Shown here: positions 41,588-52,356 of the stretch, piece after piece | How positions within the stretch are numbered: position 1 is the first letter of the stretch | Layout of the letters: every line of letters begins with the position of its first letter | DNA from: Epinephelus fuscoguttatus | Taxonomy: Eukaryota; Chordata; Actinopteri; Perciformes; Serranidae | Direction: 5' to 3' | Length of the DNA: 64,000 nucleotides | Assembly: GCF_011397635.1 (NCBI RefSeq) | Contig: NC_064755.1 | Coordinates: 37,492,059 to 37,556,058, forward strand | The notes under the pieces: model-generated | What the model was told of the DNA's origin: nothing | Database searches by the model: none | The model's input: the letters and a program-made list of their open reading frames with translations, nothing else | Made by a program: the position numbers and the translations under genes

Positions 41588-41955
41588 GTACTACATCTGC
41601 AACTGAATAATTGTAACTCCGCTGGTGTTTCTGTGCAGCAGGCATCCACAGTCAGCACACTGCTGGTGTGCTTATAACACCCAAGTGCACTGCAAATAAT
41701 TCTTAACATCTAAAATCGGATTATAATAAAACAGTGCATCTTAAAGGGTGTGCACACATGCACTGCAGTTCATTAAACCTACTTATATATCTACTTCTCA
41801 GTGGTTTTTACTGACTGCTGCTCCACTTTGCCTTTGCAGACCCCTCGGCCCAAAATAAGAGGTCACACACCAGCTCAGAGGAGGTTACTCGTCCAAGCCT
41901 GGGCCACTCCACAGAACACACACCCAGAAAGACCAGTCCCAAGAGGCAAACGTGA
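41146..41955 (+). CDS. cdkn1b: Cyclin-dependent kinase inhibitor 1B, p27/Kip1 (spliced, two coding exons)
   Basis: The CDS joins 41146-41587 and 41840-41955: 558 nt, 185 aa, against 198 in human. It binds cyclin-CDK2 and related complexes in the nucleus and blocks the G1-S transition. The CDI domain includes the cyclin-docking RNLFG (30-34), the linker helix DHEELKRDLKGHLREMEEA and the CDK-binding KWDFDFASHTPL (59-70). Then come the 3-10 helix VPSFYNR (85-91) and a bipartite nuclear signal, RKRPACHDPSAQNKR (141-155). At the C-terminus is the phosphodegron-type STEHTPRK with Thr175 (human T187), and the last residue is Thr185 (human T198). Ser10 is kept. The residue matching human T157 is Cys146, and human Y89 is Asn90. 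The region between the CDI domain and the nuclear signal is shorter than in mammals. Confidence 0.96.
41588..41839 (+). other. cdkn1b: cdkn1b intron 1
   Basis: A short 252-bp GT-AG intron with nothing else in it. Its position (phase 1, right after RKRPA.H) matches the single coding-region intron of vertebrate CDKN1B. Confidence 0.9.
41840..41955 (+). CDS. cdkn1b: cdkn1b coding exon 2 (nuclear signal end, phosphodegron)
   Basis: It encodes the last 38 residues, from D148 to the end: DPSAQNKRSHTSSEEV, then SLGHSTEHTPRKTSPKRQT, with TGA at 41953. Only four bases (to 41959) remain before the next donor (ACG|GTAAGA). The stop is therefore too close to the junction to trigger nonsense-mediated decay. 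Confidence 0.93.
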
Positions 41956-41959
41956 AACG

Positions 41960-42620
41960 GTAAGATTAAAAAACGTGCATGCAACTTTTTAGAAATTATA
42001 TTTTGTAAATGGGCTTCTGCACAGTGAGGGTCAGTGTAGAGGAGTCAGACCTCTTCCAGCTGTTGTTCACCCGCAAAAGACACCTGAATAAAACAACAAT
42101 GCTATTTTTAAAAGCAAATTTTATTGTGTTGCTATACTAGTATCCGTAATGCAATCCATTTTGCAGCGCAAACACATTTTAATTCGGATTTCAAACAGCT
42201 GTGCAGCTTTGACAAGCAAAACACTCCCCTTTGTGTGTGCACGTCCTCAGTGCTGTCTGTCAGGCTTCATTCATTTAGTAGTAATAGAGAGTAATAGTGA
42301 GTAAAAGTGCTCACCGCAGCAGGGTGACTGCACCCAAGCTTTCAGCCGTGCTTTTGCACCCAAACCTGTTTCGATCCACTGTGATCGATCGCGAGAGCAC
42401 TTGTGAGTAACCCCAGACAAAAACGTGGCTGCACATTTGCACCTTTTTTTTTTTTGTACTACAACCGCCTCCTGCCTGCCTGCCACGGTGAGCCCGAGTT
42501 TCCGACTAAACTGTAAACAACAAGTGTGCTGAACAACAGTGTAGTAGTAACACGTCAGCAGCCACTGCCCTCACAGCACAGCAGAGCAGAGCAGGGACGG
42601 GAAGGGGCTGGTCTCTCTCC

Positions 42621-42657
<37 letters not shown>

Positions 42658-43459
42658 TGTGAGTGAGAGTGCGTGAGTGCTGCACACACTTTGCACACTA
42701 ATGTTACAACACACACATCTGTCTCTGCCGGCGGAGAGTGTGCAGAGGAGCCGTGCAGCTCTGAAATCAAGTGCGCTTGTTGGCCACGGCCGAGGGAGAA
42801 TAGGCATGAAATCTGCATTGTCGTGGCAGGATGTGAACTGTCAAAGCTGCAGAAGAAGAAAGACACTTAAACTTACCTAAAACCTGACTTTTTAGTGTAT
42901 TTTTTAATTTGTGGAAAAGGGTGAAGTCAGTTCAGGGAACTACATGTGCAAAACATTGTGTTTTTTGACGAGGAAGAAACCTGAATTTATATTTCTGTGA
43001 CAAATATCACATTTTGTTTGCATGCATGCTTGTTGTTGATGTTTCCCTGTGGTAGCCACCTTCTAAAAATTTCTATAAATTATTACAAGTGTGAAAATCA
43101 TGCTAGATCGAGCACTGATGTAAAATCACACCTTCTGCTATTTTTGCACCTTTAACATTTTGCACAGCTTTAAAAATGAGCGAGCAAACAATTCTTGCAG
43201 CAGCTCAATAACAGTGGAAATTGCAGTGCATTTATGTTTTTCACACTGTCCATAAATACTTTGTGCATTCAAGTTAACCCTCCCTCTCTTTGTGAGGGTG
43301 CAAGAGGACATATTTTCTGTTTTTAACTAAAAACTCTGCACAGCAAAACTGTCCTGCAAGTGATGCATGAAGCTCAGTGTCATAAGTTCGTCTCAAACAT
43401 TCAGCCTCTTATTTTGTTTTTTTTCTCTCTCTCCTTTCATCTAATTTTCCTCCTCACAG
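41960..43459 (+). other. cdkn1b: cdkn1b intron 2 (within the 3' UTR)
   Basis: A GT-AG intron of 1.5 kb that starts four bases after the stop codon and ends at CCTCACAG. It carries a (TG)n tract at 42624-42655. As far as I know, human CDKN1B also has an intron just after the stop codon. No coding sequence was recognised. Confidence 0.75.
42624..42655. repeat. (TG)n microsatellite
   Basis: A TG dinucleotide tract of about 32 bp in cdkn1b intron 2. Confidence 0.95.
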
Positions 43460-43631
43460 AATCGAAGATGTATTTCCCCTTTTACGTGGGAAACCTCAGT
43501 GTTGGCCGATTTTTTTTATTTTTTATTTTTGGAAGAGGAACTACACAGCATCAGAAACATATCAGCTCTCCTGAAGACGGGGGAGGACGCTGTTGAAGCA
43601 CTGAATAGAAACACTAAAGTTGTGGCACTCA

Positions 43632-43668
<37 letters not shown>

Positions 43669-43750
43669 ACTGCCTCTAAAAGCAGTCGATGTAGCAGTGT
43701 GCAATTAGGTTTGATTTCCTTTTTTGCTCCTTTTTTTTTTACTACCTGTG

Positions 43751-43797
43751 TGTAAATAAATATACATATTATATTATATTTCTCTCCATATGTAGCA
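43751..43797 (+). promoter_or_regulatory. cdkn1b: Pumilio site next to a miR-221/222 site
   Basis: TGTAAATA (43751-43758) fits the Pumilio element UGUANAUA, and 31 bases later ATGTAGCA (43790-43797) is an 8-mer match to the miR-221/222 seed. In mammalian p27 mRNA, Pumilio binding is known to open the structure that hides miR-221/222 sites. The same pairing here suggests that this control is shared, but this is motif evidence only. Confidence 0.6.
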
Positions 43798-44073
43798 CAT
43801 AAGAAAACATTATGATTTGAACACAAATCCTTTTATGTAAAAAAGTGTGAATTTTGATTTGACTTGAAGAATTGCAGTGTAGTTTGATACATGTTTCCAA
43901 AATGCTGTTCTTTTCCTTTTTTTTTTTTATTATTTTATTTTCTGAAAAGCAGTGTGACTTTGACACGGTCCCTAATTGCTACATTTAAAACAAAAATCAT
44001 GGCTCCTTAGAGTTTCTTAACAGTGTATCTTCACTCCGTCATCTTCCTAACTCTGCAGTGAAGAACGGTACAA

Positions 44074-44080
44074 ATGTAGC
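44074..44080 (+). promoter_or_regulatory. cdkn1b: Second miR-221/222 seed site
   Basis: ATGTAGC (44074-44080), followed by T, is a 7-mer seed match about 285 bases after the first. The human p27 3' UTR also has two such sites. Confidence 0.5.
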
Positions 44081-44789
44081 TCATCTGTTTATGTTTTTTT
44101 TTTTTTAACCTTCCTCTGTGTCACCAAGTGCAGGTTCTCCTATAAGATCCATTTTTGCAGGAAATCAACACAGGAAAAAATAAATGTAATATTTCTCTTA
44201 GGACTTCCGTTACATCACCAGATATTTATTTTGTGATAGGTGCTTTTAGCATCAGCTGAATCCTGGAATATGATTTGTATTTTTTTTCTCAAGTTCTCCT
44301 GCACACCTCAGCCACATTGTAAAGGTGTGTTTAGATTTGGAGTTGTGAGGTACTCAGATATTGAAGGACAAAGACCATACAAACTGCACAGGTCGTGTTG
44401 TAAAGTCATCTATTTTCCTTTTTGTTTCATCAGCCTCAACGCTCCTCACAGAGGTTTTTTCTGAAAGGGGGTTGAATGTCCTACAATACCAAATACATGG
44501 TTGCTTCAGTATGGTTGCCAGCACCGCCTGCGCTCCTTAATTGACTTCACATTTTCTTGTGATAACCTAGACTTTAAATTTCCATTTATGTTTGTACTTG
44601 TTTCACCAATGTTGTTAGCCTGCTGAGGATGCAAAATGTGAGCATCTAAAAGCTTCCCTGTATTGGCCCTAAAGTGTGGGTTATATTCAAAGAGACCAGT
44701 GTACACCTGGATGGAGAGCGAGAACAGCTAGTCTCAGAAATGCAGTCACCATGCCTGTGTATTTGTGTAAATCTTTGCAATGTACCTTT

Positions 44790-44797
44790 TGTACATA
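44790..44797 (+). promoter_or_regulatory. cdkn1b: Second Pumilio motif
   Basis: TGTACATA fits UGUANAUA. It lies about 65 bases before the poly(A) signal, in a well-kept-looking AT-rich stretch at the end of the 3' UTR. Confidence 0.45.
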
Positions 44798-44859
44798 ATT
44801 TTGTAAAAACACTGAGAAATTATACTAACTTATTTATGTCAATTTTTTTTTTTATGTAG

Positions 44860-44865
44860 AATAAA
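44860..44865 (+). terminator. cdkn1b: Candidate cdkn1b polyadenylation signal AATAAA
   Basis: AATAAA within 'gtagaataaaaaaatggg', followed by T7 ('gggtttttttg'), is a reasonable cleavage and downstream element. Confidence 0.6.
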
Positions 44866-44885
44866 AAAATGGGTTTTTTTGATTA

Positions 44886-46965
44886 CGGTTATCCAAAGTG
44901 GCATTTACTTTATTATAATTGTCTTATTTTGTAAAAGCATATTTTTTGGTAGTTTTTTTTTTTTCTTATCAATAAGGTTGCAAACTGAGCCTGATAAAAT
45001 ATTTGATGTGCATTTTGTAATGTGTGGTTATAAAATGTGTTGCAATCAATTAAAAGAGAAAATCAAATCTTACTTGACTTGTGGTTGCTCTTTTTTTTTT
45101 TTTACTCTTGGTGTAATTTCACCATCACACACATACACACACACACACACACACACATACACACATTGCTCAGTTTTATCTTATAAACCTTCACATTTGC
45201 CAAAAATAACCCTAAAAAAGATAACTGCAAATTTTTCTGTGTCTATAAAAATCCAAAACACACTTGTGGAGGTGCAGTGTTTGCAGCAGCTGTGTGAGTG
45301 TATCTCTGTGCATGCACCCATCCTGATACAATGCAGTGACACTCCCAATATGAATCCACCAGCGTCCTGAGCCGGTTGATGATTGACACTCTGGTCATCC
45401 AATGAAACGCAGAGTGGGGGAAGCAGACCACTTGTTGCAGCCAGTAACGTTCACTAACTTATCATGGGAATGGCTTTCATGGAAAAAAATAAGCGCTTTG
45501 AGCTCACAGTACGATCCTCAGCTATAAGGTAAAATACGGCAACTTAAATTGTAATTTTATTTTTTTTTACTATTTGACTGGCCTCAGTAGCTTCTGTGTT
45601 TCAGTTTGAGTGTGTGTGTGTGGATATGAGTGTGTGTAAGCATGTGAGTGTGTGGGAGAAGAGCAAGAGTGACTGTGCTTTCACTTATGAGTCTTGTGTG
45701 GTGTGTTTTCAATTATCTTTTCATCTTAAATTCTTCCTGCTACTAAAACAGGTTTTATATTTAATGTTAGATATTTGGGGGAAAAAATATTATAAATTGT
45801 GCAGTGTTAAGTGGTGACACTGCACTCAGTTTAGGAAGTGTATTTTTTACCTCCTATTTAAATTTAAAAATGGCAAATTATGAATTAAAAATATCTTCTT
45901 ATATCATTGATTTTAGATATTTTATATAATTTTTCACTAATATTTTTTAAATATTTTTTTCCAACATTTTTTTCTAATATTTACATTTTGTTATATATAA
46001 TTTAAAACTGAAAAGAAAATAGAAACAATACCTCAGTTGCTTCAAAACAAATCCATATTTCCTCTAATGGAAAACGTAATATTTTTTTTTATAATTTTTA
46101 TTTTCTGTCATAAAGAATTCTTGTCACTGTGAGTGATGTGTGACAACAGCAGCTAGACGCTCTTTGACCTGAAGTAACTTCACTACACATGTCTCGGTTT
46201 CTGTCACGGCACATCTTCTGCTGTAAAAACCCAAATTAATGCTTTCACCACACGGCATCTCCCTGCTTCCTCCCTGTCACACCAACACAGGAAGACACCT
46301 GCAGCAGCTCTGTAAAGCTGGATGGGTGGGGAGAGGGGAAGATGAGGTGGAGGAAGAGGAGGAGGGTGGGGTGGTGCTGGTGGTGGGGACAGGGGGGGTC
46401 CGGTCCTGAAGTGTGCAGGTGGGTAACCTCAGCTCAGCCATCCACCCCCACCCTGAGCCCTGCCCATTGTCCCAGTGTGTGGGCTTTTGTGTGGAGGGCC
46501 ATTGTGAGGGGCCGGGGCCGGCCACTGTTGTGTCTGGGGCTTCTCTGCTCAGACAAAGAGCCCGTCTACGAGCCTCCACCCTGCCCAAACAGCAGACTGA
46601 CTGACTGGGTGTCTGACTGACTGACTGACTGACTGACTGCTTGACTAGGTGTCTCACTGGCTGACTTACTGATTGAATGGTTGACTGGGTGTCTGTTTGG
46701 TTGACTGATTGATTTGACAGAGCCAGACAAGGAGGAAGTGTGTGTTTCAGACAGTCTGTGATACTCAGTATAATGCAGTGTTAACTATGTCGAAATAATT
46801 TTCTAATTTTTTTTTCTAATGATAAAAACATACTTGCAACTTTGCTTTTAAATGTAGTATTTTTTAATTTAATTATAACAATTATTGTGATTTTTTACAA
46901 CCAAATTAAAGATATTTAGAAAACAAAAATTAAATTGAGACATATTGTGGTTGCAGTAAGTGGGA

Positions 46966-47015
<50 letters not shown>

Positions 47016-48998
47016 CTGAGTGGCTGCAGAGCGCAATCCCCTGCAGTTGTTGCAGCATTTTATCAAAGCCATATTTTTTATTTGTGCAGCACAGTGGGCA
47101 CAGGCAATGTGAGTAATGTGAGTGGTGTCAGCAACCTGTTATTGCTCATGTAAAACATGGACGTTTTCTTATTTCTTCAGGCAGTGGGAGGTTTAATGTC
47201 ACAGCACTGATGTAGGAAATACACACAGTGTGAAAAAATCTTTATGAGTTACATATACTTAAAAAGAAACATCATTTGAACTGAATTTAAATGGAAGTTT
47301 TGAGCTTGCTTGTCAGTTTCTGTCCTGCAACCCCTCTACAGATAATACCTTATCATCCCATGTTATGTTCACCTGCACTGACTCATTGCTGAACTCCCTT
47401 TCGAGTATGTCTGCTCAAACTAGACTGTTTATTTGCGAGCATCACAGCCATGCCTGCAGATAACAAGGTCAGTTATTCATTGATAAGACCACACTGTGTG
47501 GCCGGCCGCTGTGATGCAACATTGTCTCTCCTTGCACGAGAAACACCTCTTCTATTACAGCAACGAACGCCCCCTGAAAGGATTCCTGTAACACTCCCAT
47601 ACTCCATTGCAGCCACCCAAACAAAACCACAGTGGACTTGAGGAAATTCCAGTGAGCCAGTCAATCAGGGACGTGGAAGGCACCGTGGGCCTGTTTCTCT
47701 CTGCGACATCTCGCATGTGCCAAGAATCACACTTCCTCGCTATATCAACAGAAACAGGTTATCTTTTCCTGTTAACCGCCCCAGCACTTAATATAAAGTC
47801 ACAAGTTCCTCCCCATGTTTCCTGCCCAGGCCGCAACCCACGTCATCGAGATATTCCCTTGGCACCTCAGGCAGTGAATGAGGGGAAAGCAAGTGCCCAC
47901 AAACAAACACCTAACATCCCTCTCTCTGTCTGTGTCTCTCTCCCTGTGTTTCTTTCCTTCTTACAGGCTTTGAGGAGACTAAATTACATCTGAGTTACTG
48001 TATTTTTTTTCCCCCATTTCTCTGTTTCGTTTGTTTTAGCCTGCCTGGAATGCCCCGAGTGGGTGGGGTTTGGATGTTTTTTTGGACAGCTCAATTGGAT
48101 ACAGCGAGCCAGGAAAGCTGTATCAATACGCGAAAAGTATTTCATTGAGCGTCCGATCTCTGACATCACTCTGGTTCCTCAAATGTGTGCGTTGTGCGGA
48201 GCGTGTGAGAGAGTCTGGGGATGAGTGACAGGCAGGGAGGAGGGGGGAGGAGAGGTTAGGGAGATGCTGCAGAGCATCAAATGACAGATGTGCAGATGTG
48301 GTGCGTTTTCGCAGGGAAGAAAGAAGAGGGGGGCTCGGGGGGGCTGGGGGTGGTAATGCTCATTAAAGCAGCGCACCTGCAGCCTATCAAAGAGCCTTTA
48401 TCTTTTATCAAGGCAAATCTGCTCAAGCACGCAGTGCGAGACGTGAAAACAAGCAGGCTGTGCTGCACGCTCACTCCGACTCATTCTCTCTTTATCTCTC
48501 CTGACCAGCGGATGGTACCTGGCCCAGTAATCCCATCAGGAATGCTCATGGATGCATTTGGCCGAGAAATAGAGGCAGAGCTTCCAGCTGAAACATCTGT
48601 GGAGAGCAGATAGACCTCTTAGTTTCTTGGTGTATTGTCAGTCTCACTGTGATATTCTCTTTCATTAAATGTCACAAAGAAATAATCATCTTTACTTTAC
48701 AGAAGGGCATTGCACTGTATGTTATTTATCTATAAAGCTGTCCTGCAAAACTTGCTCAACTATCTCTGCTCTCTGATCACATCTAAATAAGGTCACTGCA
48801 ATATTAGGTCACATATAATTGAACTTTGTCTGTACTGCGTCTTCAAACAAAGCTGGATTCAAATACTGCTCCTCATAAATGGAGTGAGTCCAAAAAGTTC
48901 TGAGATTAAAATCTCTCATTTCTTTTGAAGATTTTAAAACACCATACTCAAACGCTTTGAATGCCGCTTGTTATTGCTGTGTGTAATGTAGTGTAGAG
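44886..48998. other. Intergenic DNA right of cdkn1b
   Basis: No supported gene. Simple sequence includes (CA)n (about 45127-45165), (TG)n (46969-47014) and a CTGA tetranucleotide run (about 46600-46690). A GC-rich patch lies at 46320-46560, without a recognisable exon. The piece at about 48360-48440 ('cacctgcagcctatcaaaga', 'gcctttatcttttatcaagg') is non-repetitive and could be a small conserved element. Long open frames here are not protein-like. Confidence 0.65.
46969..47014. repeat. (TG)n microsatellite
   Basis: An uninterrupted TG tract of about 46 bp. Confidence 0.95.
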
Positions 48999-49317
48999 CA
49001 GTGGGTCCCAACTGGTTCAGCCACAGGGTCCAGATTTCTCCTTAGTCATTCATTCGAGGTCACACAGTTTAATACATTCAGTGTCATGCTTGCATTTGGC
49101 CATGTTGTTAAGCTAGTTTGCTGTCTGTGTTGAGCAGCTGTCTGTTAATCACTCACTCTACAGCTGAAAACGGCATTTCAGAATGAAAGCTCTGTGCTGG
49201 AAATGTACTGTACTTAGAAATTAAGTGATTTTTCTAAAAACTTGAGTCACTTGCGGTCCATTCAGAATGGCCCCACAACCCACTTTTGGACCGTGACCCA
49301 CCAGTTGGGAACCACTA
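48999..49317. mobile_element. hAT-like MITE
   Basis: The left end is CAGTGGGTCCCAACTGGT and the reverse complement of the right end is AGTGGTTCCCAACTGGTGGG, giving inverted termini of about 17 bp. 'aacccacttttggaccgtga' next to the right end is typical of this widespread family. It has no coding capacity. No clear target duplication was seen. Confidence 0.65.
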
Positions 49318-50479
49318 GTGTCATGTAAACACTACTCTGTGTGTGTAAATTGTGTTTATTGCTGCTTATATGTTCTCCAATGCAAAGGGCTCTCTTGAAA
49401 AGGGGATTTTGATCTCAGTGAGACTACTAATTTAAATAAAGAGTCATAATCCATAGATAATAGCTGCAAATAATGATTTTTCACTATAGATTAAGAATGT
49501 TTTTACTCATTTCTTTTTCCTAATTAGGCATTTAGTCAATAAAACATCCAAAACTGTTGCCTATCACAAGTTCCCATGGCTCAAGGTGACATCTTGTAAG
49601 TGCTACTCTTGTCAGACAAAACTCAAAGGTCTCGTACGATGGTGTAAAACTGAGAAAAGCAGAAAATCTGCACATTTGTGAAGCTGGAATCAGCCTATGT
49701 TTGAAATCTGCATAATAAATGACTTAATTAATTAAATAGCATCACTTTCGTGAATTAAGTTTTTGTTGGCAGGCTAAAGGATTGACCATTACTTTCAGCA
49801 TTGAAATAAATGAATAAATACATACCCTGAATAATCGGACCTGTTAAGGCAAGGCTCTGACATATAATCATGGGAGAAGAGTGGAAGAAGTCACTGGATA
49901 AATAATTTCATTGGCAAGGGAGGATTTTGTGTGCACATGCGTGTGTGTAACAGTAGCAATACATAGCAGTTCACTGTGGTGGAGAGAGGGCTTAAATTCA
50001 AGTCAAATTGTGTTTGTAAGTGTGTTGTGTTTAAGTCCTGTGGAAACTTATATCTGCACACCACGGAATATCCATTTTAACTAATGTATGACCACATGTG
50101 CTTCTTCTCTAACATAATTTGTGTAATACAACCTTATGCATAATGTACTGTGACTGTGTGTAAACTGGCAGAAGAGCTTTTCCACACAAATAATCTTGAC
50201 AGAACGGGTGTGTCAGGATGTGATGTGAATTTGATGAGAAACTAAATATTTCCATATGATGCAACTTTTTGTACCATTTGCAGAAGTGTATGTGGCAATA
50301 ATTCCATTCAGTCAAAATACATTTTACAAGACTGACCACAGTGTACATCAAATTACATCCCATCAACCAAGCCGGCCAGCCATAATGTCAAAACCATAGT
50401 TTCTCAAAGTGCAGCCCCCGGGCAAATAGTGGCCCTCAAAAACATTTTGTGAAACCCCTGAATTTGGAAAGGAACCCTA
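49318..50479. other. Intergenic DNA left of the satellite
   Basis: No gene was seen. At about 50398-50470, 'gtttctcaaagtgcagcccc' with 'cgggcaaatagtggccctc' looks like one end of a hAT-type element. The satellite begins immediately after it. Confidence 0.6.
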
Positions 50480-52356
50480 AAAGTGTCATGGTATAGTATG
50501 CCATAAAAATGTCACTAATAAATTATTAGTGTAGTATGTAATAAAGAATCCCATAAAAACATGTCATAATATAAAACGTCATGAAAAATGCCAGGAAGAT
50601 GTCATAGTATAGTATTTCATAGAAAGGTCATAAAATCATGTCATAGTATGCCATAATGATGTCATGAAAATATATGCCAGTATTCATAGTATGTCAAAAA
50701 ATGGCATAGAATAATGTGTTGTAAAATGTCGTAAAAATTGTATCGCTAAATTAAGCACAAAATGGTCACATTATAACATGCGTTAGAATGGCAAATGTAA
50801 AATAAATTAAAAATAAAAAATTCATAAAAATGTCAAAGTAATATTCTATAAAATGTCATAGTATAGTATGTCTAAAAATGGTAAGAAGCATGTCATAGTA
50901 GAGAAAGCCAATAAACTCAATAACAAAGTGACATAGTATAGTTTGCAAAGAAAATGTCATAGTGTTGCATTCCGTAAAAAGACACAAAAAATATGCATTA
51001 AAAAAAAGGCTAGTGTATTTATTTGATAGAAATGTCAAAGTATAGTATGCCGTAAACTATAAAAACGTAAAATAGAAAAACTAATGTCTTACAATACTAT
51101 GCCATTAAAAAAAAGTAATAATATAGTGTGCCATTAAAAATTTCATATTATACTATGCCATTAAGTGGCATGACATGACATGTCTAGTATGCCATTATAA
51201 AAAAAAATGATAAAAATGTCAAAGTATAGTATGTCCTCAAAAATCATGAAAAAACCATTATAATATAGTATGCCCTCAAAAATCTTTAAAAAACATCATA
51301 GTATAGTATGTCATCAAAAATCCTGCAAAAATGTCACAGTATAGTATGTCATCAAAAATCATGAAAAAAATGTCATAGTATAGTATGTCGTCAAAAATCA
51401 TGAAAAAAAGTCACAACATAGTATTTCATTAAAAATCATGAAAAAATGTCACACTATAGTATGGCGTCAGAAATCATGAAAAAATGTCATAGTATAGTAT
51501 GTCGTCAAAAATCATGAAAAAAAGTCACAGTATAGTATGTCATCAAAAATCATGAAAAAAACGTCATAGTATAGTATGTCGTCAAAAATCATGAAAAAAT
51601 GTCACAGTATAGTATGTCGTCAAAAATCATGAAAAAAACGTCATAGTATAGTATGTCGTCAAAAATCATGAAAAAATGTCACAGTATAGTATGTCGTCAA
51701 AAATCATGAAAAAATGTCACAGTATAGTATGTCATCAAAAATCATGAAAAAAACGTCATAGTATAGTATGTCGTCAAAAATCATGAAAAAAAGTCACAGT
51801 ATAGTATGTCATCAAAAATCATGAAAAAACGTCATAGTATAGTATGTCGTCAAAAATCATGAAAAAACGTCATAGTATAGTATGTCGTCAAAAATCATGA
51901 AAAAACGTCATAGTATAGTATGTCGTCAAAAATCATGAAAAAATGTCACAGTATAGTATGTCGTCAAAAATCATGAAAAAAATGTCATAGTATAGTATGT
52001 CGTCAAAAATCCTGCAAAAACATCATAGTATAGTATGTCGTCAAAAATCCTGCAAAAATGTCATAGTATAGTATGTCGTCAAAAATCCTGTAAAAATGTC
52101 ACAGTATAGTATGTCATCAAAAATCATGAAAAAAATGTCATAGTATAGTATGTCATCAAAAATCATGAAAAAATGTCACAGTATAGTATGTCGTCAAAAA
52201 TCATGAAAAAATGTCACAGTATAGTATGTCGTCAAAAATCATGAAAAAATGTCACAGTATAGTATGTCGTCAAAAATCATGAAAAAATGTCATAGTATAG
52301 TATGTCGTCAAAAATCATGAAAAAAATGTCATAGTATAGTATGTCATCAAAAATCA

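Larger units (their letters stand above)
43460..44885 (+). other. cdkn1b: cdkn1b 3' UTR exon
   Basis: This non-coding last exon follows acceptor CCTCACAG and runs to a poly(A) signal at 44860. It holds a 29-nt A tract (43637-43665), several T8-T10 tracts, two UGUANAUA Pumilio motifs and two ATGTAGC miR-221/222 seed matches (listed separately). The last part ('tgtacataattttgtaaaaa' onward) is AT-rich and looks well kept. The right boundary is an estimate. Confidence 0.65.

Noticed and set aside
46277-46657. 126-codon minus-strand frame in a GC-rich patch
   Set aside because: Ser/Thr/Pro-rich and overlapping the CTGA repeat, with no homology that I recognise.
47607-48613. Frames of 110-128 codons (47607-47993 and 48281-48613, + strand)
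   Set aside because: No domain, no matching splice sites and no reading frame continuity with any neighbour.
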